Below, piece after piece: positions 1 through 6,649 of a DNA stretch of 10,907 nucleotides. The stretch is taken from positions 1 through 10,907 of the forward strand of contig CAXXRT010000030.1 in assembly GCA_963666945.2 (NCBI GenBank), read 5' to 3'. The stretch is from G963666945 sp963666945 (GTDB lineage: Bacteria; Bacteroidota; Bacteroidia; Bacteroidales; Marinifilaceae). The notes below the pieces were generated by a model. The model was not told the DNA's origin. It worked only from the letters and a program-made list of their open reading frames with translations, and did no database searches. How positions within the stretch are numbered: the first letter of the stretch is position 1; every line of letters begins with the position of its first letter. Both the position numbers and the translations under genes were made by a program.

Positions 1-2
1 AC

Positions 3-2195
3 TATGATGATTACTCTTTTGCCTGGAAACAAAATATTGACGCAGGAAAGAAAATCTCTGAATATACAGGAGGAGAAGGTTATTTTGATAAGGTGAAAGG
101 TCAGATTACAGGAACGAAAGCAAAGGTGCTAGGAGTAAGTGGGGCATATTGGGTGAATACTACGTTATATTACGATGACAGGTACAGGGTAATTCAGACT
201 ATAAGAAGTCTTTATCCTTACGGTAAAGAGATAGTGTCGACTAAATATGATTTTGTTGGTCAGATATTGCAGACTAAGGAGTATCAGGAGTATAAACAAA
301 CAAGTAGCTCATCTTATATCGTAAATACCGTTGATAAGTATTATAGTTACGATCATGTAGGAAGACTAACGAACATAAAGCAAAAAATCAACGGTGGTCA
401 AGAGAAAGTTATTGCTTCTATGACTTATAATGAACTTGGAGAGTTGCAGTCAAAATATCTTCATGGCAATGATCAAAACAATATTCAAAAGCTAGATTAC
501 AGTTATAATATCAGGGGTTGGATGACTGATATCAATAAGTCAAGAGAAAGTAGTGATAAGTTTTCTATGAGCCTTATGTATGAAGATTGTAGTTTGTTGT
601 CAGCCTTAGATGAAAAACAGCAATATAACGGTAATATCTCAGGAATGATCTGGAAGAACAGTGATGGAGTCAGTAGGGCATATTCATTTAAATATGATGG
701 AATAAACAGGCTTAATAAGGCTGATTATGGAGAAGGGGCAAGTATTGTAAATAGTACAAAGTTTGATGTAGAAAATATAACCTACGACAAAAATGGAAAT
801 ATTTTAACACTTAGTCGTAAAGAGAATGGAGCTGGAACAGATAATCTATCGTATGGATACGTAGGAAATAAGCTAAAGTATGTGAATGATTCATATAATG
901 ACGGAGTAGGCTTTAAAGAATATTCGAATTCCACAGGTGATGAATATTTTTACGATGCTAATGGAAATATGATAAAAGATTTAAATAAAGGCATCACGAA
1001 TATTGCCTATAATTTCATAAATTTGCCAGAGATGGTAGATATTGCAGATAATATTAGCAGGTATGTATATTCAGCATCAGGAGGGAAGATACAGAACATA
1101 TTGCCGGGTAAGACGCTGACATACAACGGAAACTTTGTTTACGAAGGCAGTTCTTTGAAATATATCCTTAACGAAGAGGGCAGGTATGTATTAGAGGGCA
1201 GTTCAGGCAGGTATGAGTATAACCTTACCGACCATCTAGGCAATGTAAGGATGGTGTTAGATGAGACAGGCAATGTAGTTCAGACCTCAAACTACTATCC
1301 TTTCGGAATGAGCTTTGGCAGAAGTGGTTCCAGTTCGAATAAATACCTGTATAACGGCAAGGAGTTGCAGGAAGAGACAGATTGGTTGGATTATGGGGCT
1401 CGGATGAATCAACCAGAGTTAGGCAGGTGGTTTTGTGTGGATCCTATGGCGGAGAGTTATTATTCTCAATCTACATATCACTTTTCAGGGAATAATCCTA
1501 TTAAGTTTGTTGACTTAAATGGGATGAACTATTCAACTCACACAGATAAGTATGGAAATGTTATAGCAGTATATAATGATGGGGATTTAGGTGTTTATAG
1601 ACACAGTGACGAAGTTTTAGCAAACTTTGATCCTAATACTATGTCATTATCAACATTTGGTGCTGAGAAGATGGGAGAGACTTTAGAATGGTGGAGTTTT
1701 GCAGATGATAACAATAATCCAATTGGAAAGATAGATTTTGGCTCATATGAAGCTAGAGATTGGATTAACTCAACAAAACCTAAGGGATTAAGTGATTATA
1801 TGCATAATGCTGGTACTGGTGATAAGTATGATTTTAAATCAAATGGAATTACCTCTTCAATGACAGAAAGTCAAATTGAGCAGCATCGTCATCGTGGTTC
1901 ACAAATATCAAAAGGGATTTACGTATCTGCAAGAGATGCAGGTAATATGTTTGCTGGAATGTACAGTAGTTTGTTTTTCTCTGAAAAGATATCATTAAAA
2001 GCTTTTGGAGCGTTCCAAGTTAATGATAATAAGCTGAATTCGAAAATTATTAGGCAAGCCTTTAAAAATTGGTCTCCTCCTTATGGAGAAAGATTTCGTT
2101 CCCATGTAATGCAAAAACGTGGATACAAAAGAGGTTTTCCATCTAATTATCCTATTATTAAATCAATACCTAGCTCATGGCCAAGAAAATATTAA
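3..2195 (+). CDS. RHS-repeat polymorphic toxin, C-terminal part (5' end off the window)
   Basis: The frame is open from nt 3, so the GTG at 93 is internal and the gene begins left of the window; 730 residues are visible. About nine YD-type repeats (for example YDFVGQ, YDANGN, YDHVGR) lie between nt 160 and 1060. The RHS core follows: NLTDHLGNVRMV at nt 1221, YYPFGM, YNGKELQEE, LDYGARM, LGRW, DPMAE and NNPIKFVDLNGM, ending near 1526. RHS cores form a shell that encloses a C-terminal toxin. The tip (about 222 residues) has GNVIAVYNDGDLGVYRH, ARDAGNMFAGMYSS and SPPYGERFRSHVMQKRGY, which from memory resemble Bacterial toxin 44 (Ntox44); this subtype is an inference. The core-end motif reads DLNG where DPNG is usual. 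The tip is visibly more AT-rich than the core, as expected for an exchanged cassette. The next gene overlaps its stop and is the likely immunity gene. RHS identity is certain, the tip family moderately so. Confidence 0.9.
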   Translation, partial: YDDYSFAWKQNIDAGKKISEYTGGEGYFDKVKGQITGTKAKVLGVSGAYWVNTTLYYDDRYRVIQTIRSLYPYGKEIVSTKYDFVGQILQTKEYQEYKQTSSSSYIVNTVDKYYSYDHVGRLTNIKQKINGGQEKVIASMTYNELGELQSKYLHGNDQNNIQKLDYSYNIRGWMTDINKSRESSDKFSMSLMYEDCSLLSALDEKQQYNGNISGMIWKNSDGVSRAYSFKYDGINRLNKADYGEGASIVNSTKFDVENITYDKNGNILTLSRKENGAGTDNLSYGYVGNKLKYVNDSYNDGVGFKEYSNSTGDEYFYDANGNMIKDLNKGITNIAYNFINLPEMVDIADNISRYVYSASGGKIQNILPGKTLTYNGNFVYEGSSLKYILNEEGRYVLEGSSGRYEYNLTDHLGNVRMVLDETGNVVQTSNYYPFGMSFGRSGSSSNKYLYNGKELQEETDWLDYGARMNQPELGRWFCVDPMAESYYSQSTYHFSGNNPIKFVDLNGMNYSTHTDKYGNVIAVYNDGDLGVYRHSDEVLANFDPNTMSLSTFGAEKMGETLEWWSFADDNNNPIGKIDFGSYEARDWINSTKPKGLSDYMHNAGTGDKYDFKSNGITSSMTESQIEQHRHRGSQISKGIYVSARDAGNMFAGMYSSLFFSEKISLKAFGAFQVNDNKLNSKIIRQAFKNWSPPYGERFRSHVMQKRGYKRGFPSNYPIIKSIPSSWPRKY

Positions 2196-2656
2196 TATCC
2201 GTACTAATTATAATTCTAATTGCATTGTTTTTTGCATTAAAGTATAGTAGAGTAAAATTTCCTGATGATTTTTATTACTTAAAATCGCCGGATAGAAGCA
2301 AGGTAATAACTATTATGGATAGAGGTTATTTGTTTGAGGCTAAATCTTCAAAGAAAGATGACTCTGGCTTATATTTATTTTATGGCGAAATATCTAAGTT
2401 AGATACTATACCAAAAAATCATTTAAAAATAAAATATAGTGACAGTCCATTCTATATAGCTTGGGGAGATACTATTAGAATTATTTATAAATATGCTCTT
2501 GAGGATAGATTGGATAATTCCAAAATTAATTTTTCGTCTGAACATAAAGAATCAGATGTACATCTAATAGGAAATAAGGTTAGAATGAAAGATTATTTTG
2601 AAATGTTTTTTCTTGATGAAATTTTTCGAAATAAGGCTGATAAAAAAAGGAAATAG
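2177..2656 (+). CDS. Membrane-anchored hypothetical protein, candidate immunity protein to the upstream RHS tip
   Basis: A 159-residue protein that I do not recognise. Residues about 5-22 form one hydrophobic helix (ILISVLIIILIALFFALK) after a short positively charged start, so it is probably an inner-membrane anchor with the remaining ~135 residues, rich in Lys, Asp and Ser, facing the periplasm. The ATG at 2177 lies inside the RHS gene, whose stop is at 2193-2195, giving a 19-nt overlap and suggesting translational coupling. Small genes directly after RHS tips are usually cognate immunity genes; that role is inferred from position, size and topology only. Codon use is as AT-rich as the tip, fitting joint transfer of the toxin and immunity cassette. 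A strong terminator about 120 nt downstream closes the unit. Confidence 0.7.
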   Translation: MAKKILISVLIIILIALFFALKYSRVKFPDDFYYLKSPDRSKVITIMDRGYLFEAKSSKKDDSGLYLFYGEISKLDTIPKNHLKIKYSDSPFYIAWGDTIRIIYKYALEDRLDNSKINFSSEHKESDVHLIGNKVRMKDYFEMFFLDEIFRNKADKKRK

Positions 2657-2672
2657 TTTTCTTATAACCATG

Positions 2673-2703
2673 ATTTAGGACAAGATAGTGCCTCGTCCTT
2701 AAA
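2673..2703. other. Short hairpin after the first immunity gene
   Basis: ATTTAGGAC (2673-2681) pairs with GTCCTTAAAT (2695-2703 plus one bulged T) around a 13-nt loop. A second weaker hairpin follows, ACAGGAT (2712-2718) with ATCCTGT (2745-2751). Neither has a clean T-run, so they may be RNA-stabilising structures or decayed element ends. The function is unknown. Confidence 0.3.
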
Positions 2704-2778
2704 TAAATTTGACAGGATTATAGAGGTAGCATTCTAAAATATTTATCCTGTTTAAAACTGAAATACTAATTATTAATT

Positions 2779-2813
2779 ATCCAGTAAAAGCAAATTTTTA
2801 CTGGATAGTTTTT
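2779..2813 (+). terminator. Rho-independent terminator of the first toxin/immunity unit
   Basis: A perfect 11-bp stem, ATCCAGTAAAA (2779-2789) with TTTTACTGGAT (2796-2806), closes a 6-nt loop and is followed by AG and five T (2809-2813). It is the last strong hairpin before the promoter-like sequence at 2853, so it probably ends transcription from the RHS gene and its neighbour. Confidence 0.7.
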
Positions 2814-2852
2814 ATAGTATGTATCGGTTTTAGTTTTATTTATACCTATAAG

Positions 2853-2882
2853 TTGCCTTTTATGAACTTTATTTTAATTTTG
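2853..2882 (+). promoter_or_regulatory. Bacteroidota-type promoter candidate
   Basis: TTG at 2853-2855 and TAATTTTG at 2875-2882 are separated by 19 nt, matching the known Bacteroidota consensus (TTG near -33, TAnnTTTG near -7). A start near 2888 is expected. It points into about 460 nt without a long reading frame before the orphan RHS tip, so it could make a long leader or a small RNA. Such short motifs occur by chance in AT-rich DNA. Confidence 0.45.
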
Positions 2883-3002
2883 TAAGTCGTAAGATTGACA
2901 AAAAATATTATTAGCAGGACTTAATAAAGGCTTATTTCTTCTGCTATCATTTCCTCTTTTATATCAAATACACAGTCAGATTCCAGTTTCTAAAAGGAAA
3001 TC

Positions 3003-3097
3003 AGTGGATAATGTGGATAATCGGTGGGTAACTGATGCAATTATCCACTCAAATATCTAGGTGTCAGATAAAAATATCCAGTGGGTAAGTGGGTAAC
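3003..3097. repeat. Cluster of GTGGRTAA repeats resembling DnaA boxes
   Basis: Five direct copies start at 3004, 3013, 3024, 3081 and 3089, and one inverted copy (ATTATCCAC) is at 3040-3048. The copy at 3012-3020 is TGTGGATAA, the exact complement of the DnaA box TTATCCACA. The copies at 3003-3011 (minus strand) and 3041-3049 (plus strand) are TTATCCACT, one base off. The other three are TTACCCAC variants. The first two direct copies are strictly tandem, and so are the last two. The repeats are directly visible; binding by DnaA is an inference. Confidence 0.5.
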
Positions 3098-3348
3098 CAA
3101 AATGCAAGGCAGGGGGTATAAAATAATCGTCGTAATGGACATACTCGTTATACTAAAGAATAGTGGTCTTAATTAGGATACAGCCTTGAGTTATTCCTTA
3201 AACCTTTTTCTTTCAACTGAAAAAAGAATAATAAAATATGTTCAATTAAAATAAAAAGTCTTATTTTTGAGGGTAATAGAAGTTCTTTGAACAAGTTTTT
3301 GGAGCGAGTAGAGCCTTAAAAACAGGCTTAAAAAGTTGCGTAAATTGG

Positions 3349-4170
3349 TTGGATTATGGGTGGAGGATGTATGATAAGAGTTTGGGTAGATTTCATTGTA
3401 TAGATCCTCATACAGAAAATTATTTAAGTTGGACTCCTTATAATTATGTAGCTAATAACCCAATATTGCTTATTGATCCAAACGGAATGGATTGGTATAG
3501 AAATCAAGATGGACATGTAAAGTGGCAAGAGGGTAGTGATGATGTAGAAGGTTATACTAATATTGGTGCTAATTACACGATGGATCTTGGTGGAGGTATT
3601 TCTGTGACATATACTCAAAGAGATCTAACATCTATTACAGAGACAGTGCTTGATCAAGATGATTTTGTTTCAATGTTTAATGATGATGGAACTAGAAGGC
3701 AAAAGGCTGATGGATCTAATGTTTCTTGTTATGATGCGGCAACAGAGCAACTAGAGGTTGTTGGTGTAGAAACAGCTGGTGTAGGTACACAAGTACTTAT
3801 GACAAGTGCCACTACTAGCGGAACAGCTGGAACTACTAGTACTGATGCAACAACAGGTGTAAGTGTTATTGATAAAGCCATTAATTCTGGAAATCCAATA
3901 ATGGTTGGCGTAGATTACCATGATGGTTCACCAAATGGAGATGGAATGACTGATCATTTTATAGCGATTTCAGGTAGAACTACAACGCTTAGTAACGGTG
4001 TAGTTACTTGGACTAGTTATAATTTCTTTGATAATAGAACTAGACACAGTAATTATGGTACCCAAAGTAGTAATACTTTAAATTTAAATAATAATAGATT
4101 AACAGGAACTTACGAGCAAGGACGAAGATTTTATGATTATACAGTTACAACAGTAAGACGAAATAGATAA
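3349..4170 (+). CDS. Orphan RHS tip: RHS core end fused to a papain-like cysteine-peptidase-type toxin candidate
   Basis: Similarity to the RHS core begins at about 3344 with NWLDYGWRMYDKSLGRFHCIDPHTENY and ends with NNPILLIDPNGMDW, so only the last ~45 core residues remain. TTG 3349 or ATG 3367 could serve as start; the frame is open back to 3280 without RHS similarity. After DPNGM comes a linker seen in many Bacteroidota RHS proteins (WYRNQDGHVKWQ, GYTNIGANYTMDLGGG). The C-terminal domain carries a Cys in SNVSCYDAA (residue 127 from TTG), GNPIMVGVDYHDG, a His in MTDHFIAISGR (residue 203) and Asn/Asp in YNFFDN (225-229). That order fits a papain-like or C39-like peptidase/amidase fold; this is inferred by motif. 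Lacking the RHS shell, it is probably silent until recombined onto a full core. Its partner starts 2 nt after its stop. Confidence 0.75.
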   Translation: MDYGWRMYDKSLGRFHCIDPHTENYLSWTPYNYVANNPILLIDPNGMDWYRNQDGHVKWQEGSDDVEGYTNIGANYTMDLGGGISVTYTQRDLTSITETVLDQDDFVSMFNDDGTRRQKADGSNVSCYDAATEQLEVVGVETAGVGTQVLMTSATTSGTAGTTSTDATTGVSVIDKAINSGNPIMVGVDYHDGSPNGDGMTDHFIAISGRTTTLSNGVVTWTSYNFFDNRTRHSNYGTQSSNTLNLNNNRLTGTYEQGRRFYDYTVTTVRRNR

Positions 4171-4172
4171 GA

Positions 4173-4790
4173 ATGAAAAGTATAATATTTATAATTTTAG
4201 TAATAACTTCATTGAGTTGTGATGGACAAAATCACCAATTTAAGAATTATGTCAATGAGTTTAAGCTTGGTAAATTACCATTAATTCTAAATAACCAAAC
4301 ATCTAAACCTCTGTTTAAATACGGAAATAGTTATAAACAAATATCTAATGCGTTAGTAAGAGAGTTTATAGATTCAGATCATAAGGATAATAATCTTTGT
4401 AGGTATGATTATGGAATTAGAATACCTTGGACAAATAATTTAATTGCTCTAATTATCCAAAAACAAAATTATGAGGGAGAATCTGTTTATGATTATGATC
4501 TACTTGAAACAGTATTAATCATATACGATAAGTCAGGTTCAATACGTTCTAAACAAGTTTTAGGAAAAGATAATGATGGATGGTTATCCTATATAAAGAT
4601 CAATGATAAAAATATAAAGGTAAAGCAAGCAAAATTGCTTGAATTTGATAAAGATGAGATGAATTGTGAAATTAAAATTCTTGAATATGTAGTGAGTTCC
4701 AAAGGAAAGATTGTTTTAAATAAGACAAGTTTCATTCCCAAAGGTAAGGTGATTTGGGATGATAAAATACATGATTTAATCATAAAATAA
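4173..4790 (+). CDS. Lipoprotein, candidate immunity protein for the papain-like tip
   Basis: A 205-residue protein. MKSIIFIILVITSLSC is a lipoprotein signal peptide with lipobox SLSC; Cys16 would be lipidated, and the following DGQN is compatible with surface or outer-membrane sorting, so the mature protein is extracytoplasmic. The remainder (FKYGNSYKQIS, YDYGIRIPW, YDKSGSI) matches no family I can name. The ATG at 4173 lies 2 nt after the stop of the orphan tip, and no other gene lies before the terminator that overlaps its own stop, so the two form one cassette. An exported immunity protein fits a toxin acting on the cell wall or periplasmic proteins, as known for amidase effector/lipoprotein pairs. 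The role comes from context only. Confidence 0.7.
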   Translation: MKSIIFIILVITSLSCDGQNHQFKNYVNEFKLGKLPLILNNQTSKPLFKYGNSYKQISNALVREFIDSDHKDNNLCRYDYGIRIPWTNNLIALIIQKQNYEGESVYDYDLLETVLIIYDKSGSIRSKQVLGKDNDGWLSYIKINDKNIKVKQAKLLEFDKDEMNCEIKILEYVVSSKGKIVLNKTSFIPKGKVIWDDKIHDLIIK

Positions 4791-4838
4791 CAAAAAGCCG
4801 GCATTGTGAAGTGCCGGCTTTTTGTTATTTTTTTGTAT
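4784..4838. terminator. Very strong, symmetrical rho-independent terminator
   Basis: A perfect 20-bp stem (4784-4803 with 4812-4831) around an 8-nt loop. The core is GCCGGCA/TGCCGGC flanked by A5 and T5, followed by a T-run. Arm 1 includes the TAA stop (4788-4790) of the lipoprotein gene. With A-rich and T-rich flanks it could terminate on both strands, blocking read-through between the toxin cassette and the IS remnants. Confidence 0.9.
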
Positions 4839-4860
4839 ATGAGGGCAATGTATTATAAAG

Positions 4861-5249
4861 TGTAATAGTCAGGATATCATCTGACAGTAGGGCAAAAATT
4901 CTCATGAATTTTTGGAGTTTTCAAAGACATTATTTCTTGGAATAGTCAAACTAATTATAGGGGGATTCTTTCCTCCTTGACCATTCCGGTCATTCGGATT
5001 ATTTCTGTCGGGTTGCTCTCCGGCAGAGCCCGTTTCCACTTCATCCGACATATGCAAAGATACATCTTTTTGATAAAGAGTTGATAACATTTTTTCTTTT
5101 GCAAGATAAATAGAATCTTTCCATGTTTGCATAGGTGTTTTCCCATAACAATATTTACCTGAATGAGGGCGTTCGTTATTATAATAGTATAGCCAGATAT
5201 CTACATCTTGTTGCAGTTCTTCTAATGAATTGTAAATCTTTTTTCTAAA
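4861..5249 (-). mobile_element. IS481-type insertion sequence remnant (3' end only)
   Basis: The remnant holds the transposase 3' end plus about 40 nt of downstream sequence. The outer boundary near 4861, where TGTAATAGTCAGGATATC begins, is a guess from the usual TG start of such elements. The inner boundary is firm: coding stops at 5249, where the IS66 terminal sequence GTAAGC begins at 5250. The rest of the element is absent from the window. Confidence 0.5.
4902..5249 (-). pseudogene. IS481-type transposase, C-terminal fragment of the integrase core
   Basis: Reading the minus strand from 5249 gives FRKKIYNSLEELQQDVDIWL, then YYYNNERPHSGKYCYGKTPM, then QTWKD. This is the end of a DDE integrase (rve) core: the conserved YNNERPH segment follows the region where the catalytic Glu normally lies. 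The stop is at 4902-4904. About 50 low-complexity residues (GSAGEQPDRNNPNDRNGQGG) follow the core, a common tail. The N-terminal helix-turn-helix and the catalytic residues are missing, so it is inactive. An IS3-type element is an alternative, but the sequence reads more like IS481. The internal Met at 5132 is not a real start; the frame continues upstream until interrupted by the IS66 end. Confidence 0.75.
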
Positions 5250-5269
5250 GTAAGCATTCGCTGAACTAC
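5250..5269 (+). repeat. IS66 terminal inverted repeat, left copy
   Basis: It begins GTAAGCATTCGCTGAACTAC and lies 176 nt beyond the stop of the minus-strand tnpC half, so it is that element's right (3') end. It interrupts the IS481 transposase frame exactly at 5249/5250. Confidence 0.7.
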
Positions 5270-5404
5270 ACCTCCATATAGAGTATATTTATGGAAGTGT
5301 CTATAAATTCTTATTGAAATTGGAATTTGTCAAAATTATTCAATACTAAATAATACCTGATTTATAGAGGAATAAGTTTTTGCCATTTAAACTATTCCAA
5401 AAAA

Positions 5405-5444
5405 ATTGGAATTTATTGGAATCGGTTGGATTCTATTGGACTAT
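5405..5444. repeat. Four degenerate 10-bp tandem repeats next to the tnpC stop
   Basis: ATTGGAATTT, ATTGGAATCG, GTTGGATTCT and ATTGGACTAT follow each other at exact 10-bp spacing. A further ATTGGAATTT is at 5319-5328, and ATTCCAA just upstream (about 5393-5399) can pair with TTGGAAT. They lie directly beyond the tnpC stop, in the 3' region of the minus-strand IS66 half. The role is unknown; a helically phased binding site or a weak terminator is possible. Confidence 0.45.
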
Positions 5445-5445
5445 T

Positions 5446-5994
5446 CTAATGCTTTTCTGCCCATACTGATGGTAGAAGTTCTTCAAGGTTGTTTTTATCC
5501 CTCAGATAATATGGCATTTTTGTAATCACATCATTCAGCCATTCTCTTGTATTAATTCCAGCTTCTTTACAACATCCCATAAGGGTAAACATTACGGAAG
5601 CGTGTTCTGCAGCCTGATGATTGCCACAGAAAAGGAAATTCTTTCTGGATATGGCTACGGGACGGATTACATTCTCTGCTGCATTATTGTCTATGAGCAA
5701 AGTGCCGTCTGTTATGTATTGCCTTAGTCTGGGGAGAAGTGCATATGTATACTTTATAGCTTCACCCATTTTGCCTTGTGGAAGAACCTTTTTATAGTTT
5801 GCTTCCATCCATCCTTCAAAGGCATCAAGTATAGGCTCCGCCAGTTTTTTTCTAAGTAATGCAGTCTCTTCAGCAGATAGATTATCTTCTGCAGCCTTTT
5901 GTTCTATTTTGTACAAAAGCTGTATCTGTCCAAGTGCATAATCTGACATGGACTTATGTTCTTTCTCTGCATCTTTAAATTTCCTGCGATTATC
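5446..5994 (-). pseudogene. tnpC: IS66 transposase TnpC, C-terminal half (minus-strand copy)
   Basis: The coding sequence from 5994 reads DNRRKFKDAEKEHKSM, then YALGQIQLLYKIE, IDNNAAENVIRPVAISRKNF, LFCGNHQAAEHASVMFTLMG, and ends LLPSVWAEKH. This is the end of the IS66 DDE domain (the NNAAEN...IRP Glu segment) and the C-terminal IS66_C region. Full TnpC is usually around 500 residues; only about 180 remain, so the helix-turn-helix, zinc-binding region and catalytic Asp residues are lost. A formal start exists at 5949, but homology continues to the hairpin junction at 5984-5995. It is clearly divergent from the facing copy, so the two came from different IS66 elements. Confidence 0.85.
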
Positions 5995-6015
5995 AGAAGG
6001 TTTTGATAATCGCAG
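5984..6015. repeat. Perfect 12-bp inverted repeat at the IS66 fusion point
   Basis: CTGCGATTATCA (5984-5995) and TGATAATCGCAG (6004-6015) enclose GAAGGTTT. Each arm encodes the same residues (DNR) of its own tnpC half, so the junction lies at the one short block shared by both elements. This fits a fold-back template switch or microhomology-mediated inversion. Confidence 0.85.
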
Positions 6016-6550
6016 TAAATATGAGGAGGCTCTAAAAGAAGATGAAGCCAGGGCTTCCTATGCTTTAGTGCAAATAGGTTTACTTTATGATGTAGAAAGA
6101 CAAGCTACAGAAGAAAATCTTTCTGATCAGCAACGTGCTGATATACGTACTCGTTTAGCATACCCTATAATGGTTGCTTTTGAGAAGTGGCTGGTAAAAG
6201 AATATCCTAAGGTATTACCTAAAGGACGCATAGGAAAAGCAATCAAATATACACATAGAATTTTTCATAAATTATCAAGGTATCATTTGGATGGTCGTTA
6301 TAATATAGACAATAATCAAGCCGAGAATGCGATTCGTCCCATTGCTTTGGGTAGAAAAAATTGGTTATTCTGTGGCAATCATAAATCAGCAGAAAATGCT
6401 GCAATCTTCTATTCTATGCTGGGGTGTTGCAAGAATAACGATGTAAACGTCCGTGACTGGATAATCTACTTCCTTGAGAATGTCCATAAGTACGATAACG
6501 ACTACAGTAAGGATCTTGCTGAACTATTACCACATAATTTTAAAATGTAA
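6005..6550 (+). pseudogene. tnpC: IS66 transposase TnpC, C-terminal half (plus-strand copy)
   Basis: The sequence reads DNRSKYEEALKEDEARASYA, then LVQIGLLYDVERQA, IDNNQAENAIRPIALGRKNW, LFCGNHKSAENAAIFYSMLG and ends LAELLPHNFKM. This is the IS66 DDE end with its Glu segment plus the IS66_C region, about 181 residues of a normal ~500. The open frame formally begins at ATG 5948, but its first 19 residues are antisense of the opposing fragment and are an artefact of the fusion. It is inactive: the N-terminal DNA-binding domain and most catalytic residues are absent. Its right terminal repeat is still present at 6650-6669. Confidence 0.85.
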
Positions 6551-6583
6551 GAATAAGAATTTATACAACTTTACTTTCAAAGA

Positions 6584-6629
6584 CTTTCAAACTAATCCGA
6601 ATGTTTTAAGATTAATTTGAAAGTTTCTC
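6584..6629 (+). terminator. Hairpin after the plus-strand tnpC half
   Basis: CTTTCAAACTAATC (6584-6597) pairs with GATTAATTTGAAAG (6610-6623) at 13 of 14 positions around a 12-nt loop, followed by TTTCTCT. It is probably the native terminator inside the right end of this IS66 element. Confidence 0.5.
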
Positions 6630-6649
6630 TAATTTTAACTTAGAAATAC

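Larger units (their letters stand above)
2814..3343. other. Gene-free stretch of about 530 nt
   Basis: No convincing coding frame was found on either strand. It holds the promoter candidate at 2853-2882, a hairpin TAGCAG/CTGCTA (2912-2917 with 2941-2946), the GTGGRTAA repeat cluster (3003-3097), a weak CTTTTTC/GAAAAA hairpin near 3208-3230, and a small AGCCT/AGGCT hairpin near 3313-3329. It ends abruptly where RHS-core coding similarity begins at about 3344. The origin is unknown; decayed accessory DNA or an untranslated leader are the main options. Confidence 0.5.

Noticed and set aside
93..95. GTG as start of the RHS gene
   Set aside because: The frame is open to nt 3 with RHS-like sequence (SEYTGGEGYFDKVKG), so this codon is an internal Val.
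3003..3097. Replication origin
   Set aside because: DnaA-box-like repeats alone are not enough: no dnaA or replication gene and no clear AT-rich unwinding element next to them are visible, so only the repeat cluster is reported.
3003..3097. CRISPR array
   Set aside because: Repeat units are only 8-9 nt and irregularly spaced, without unique spacers of constant length.
3424..3618. Minus-strand frame inside the orphan tip
   Set aside because: Low-complexity translation opposite a clear RHS core end; a shadow of the real gene.
5948..6004. ATG 5948 as the true start of the plus-strand IS66 transposase
   Set aside because: The first 19 codons are antisense of the opposing tnpC fragment; IS66 similarity begins at 6005 after the palindrome.
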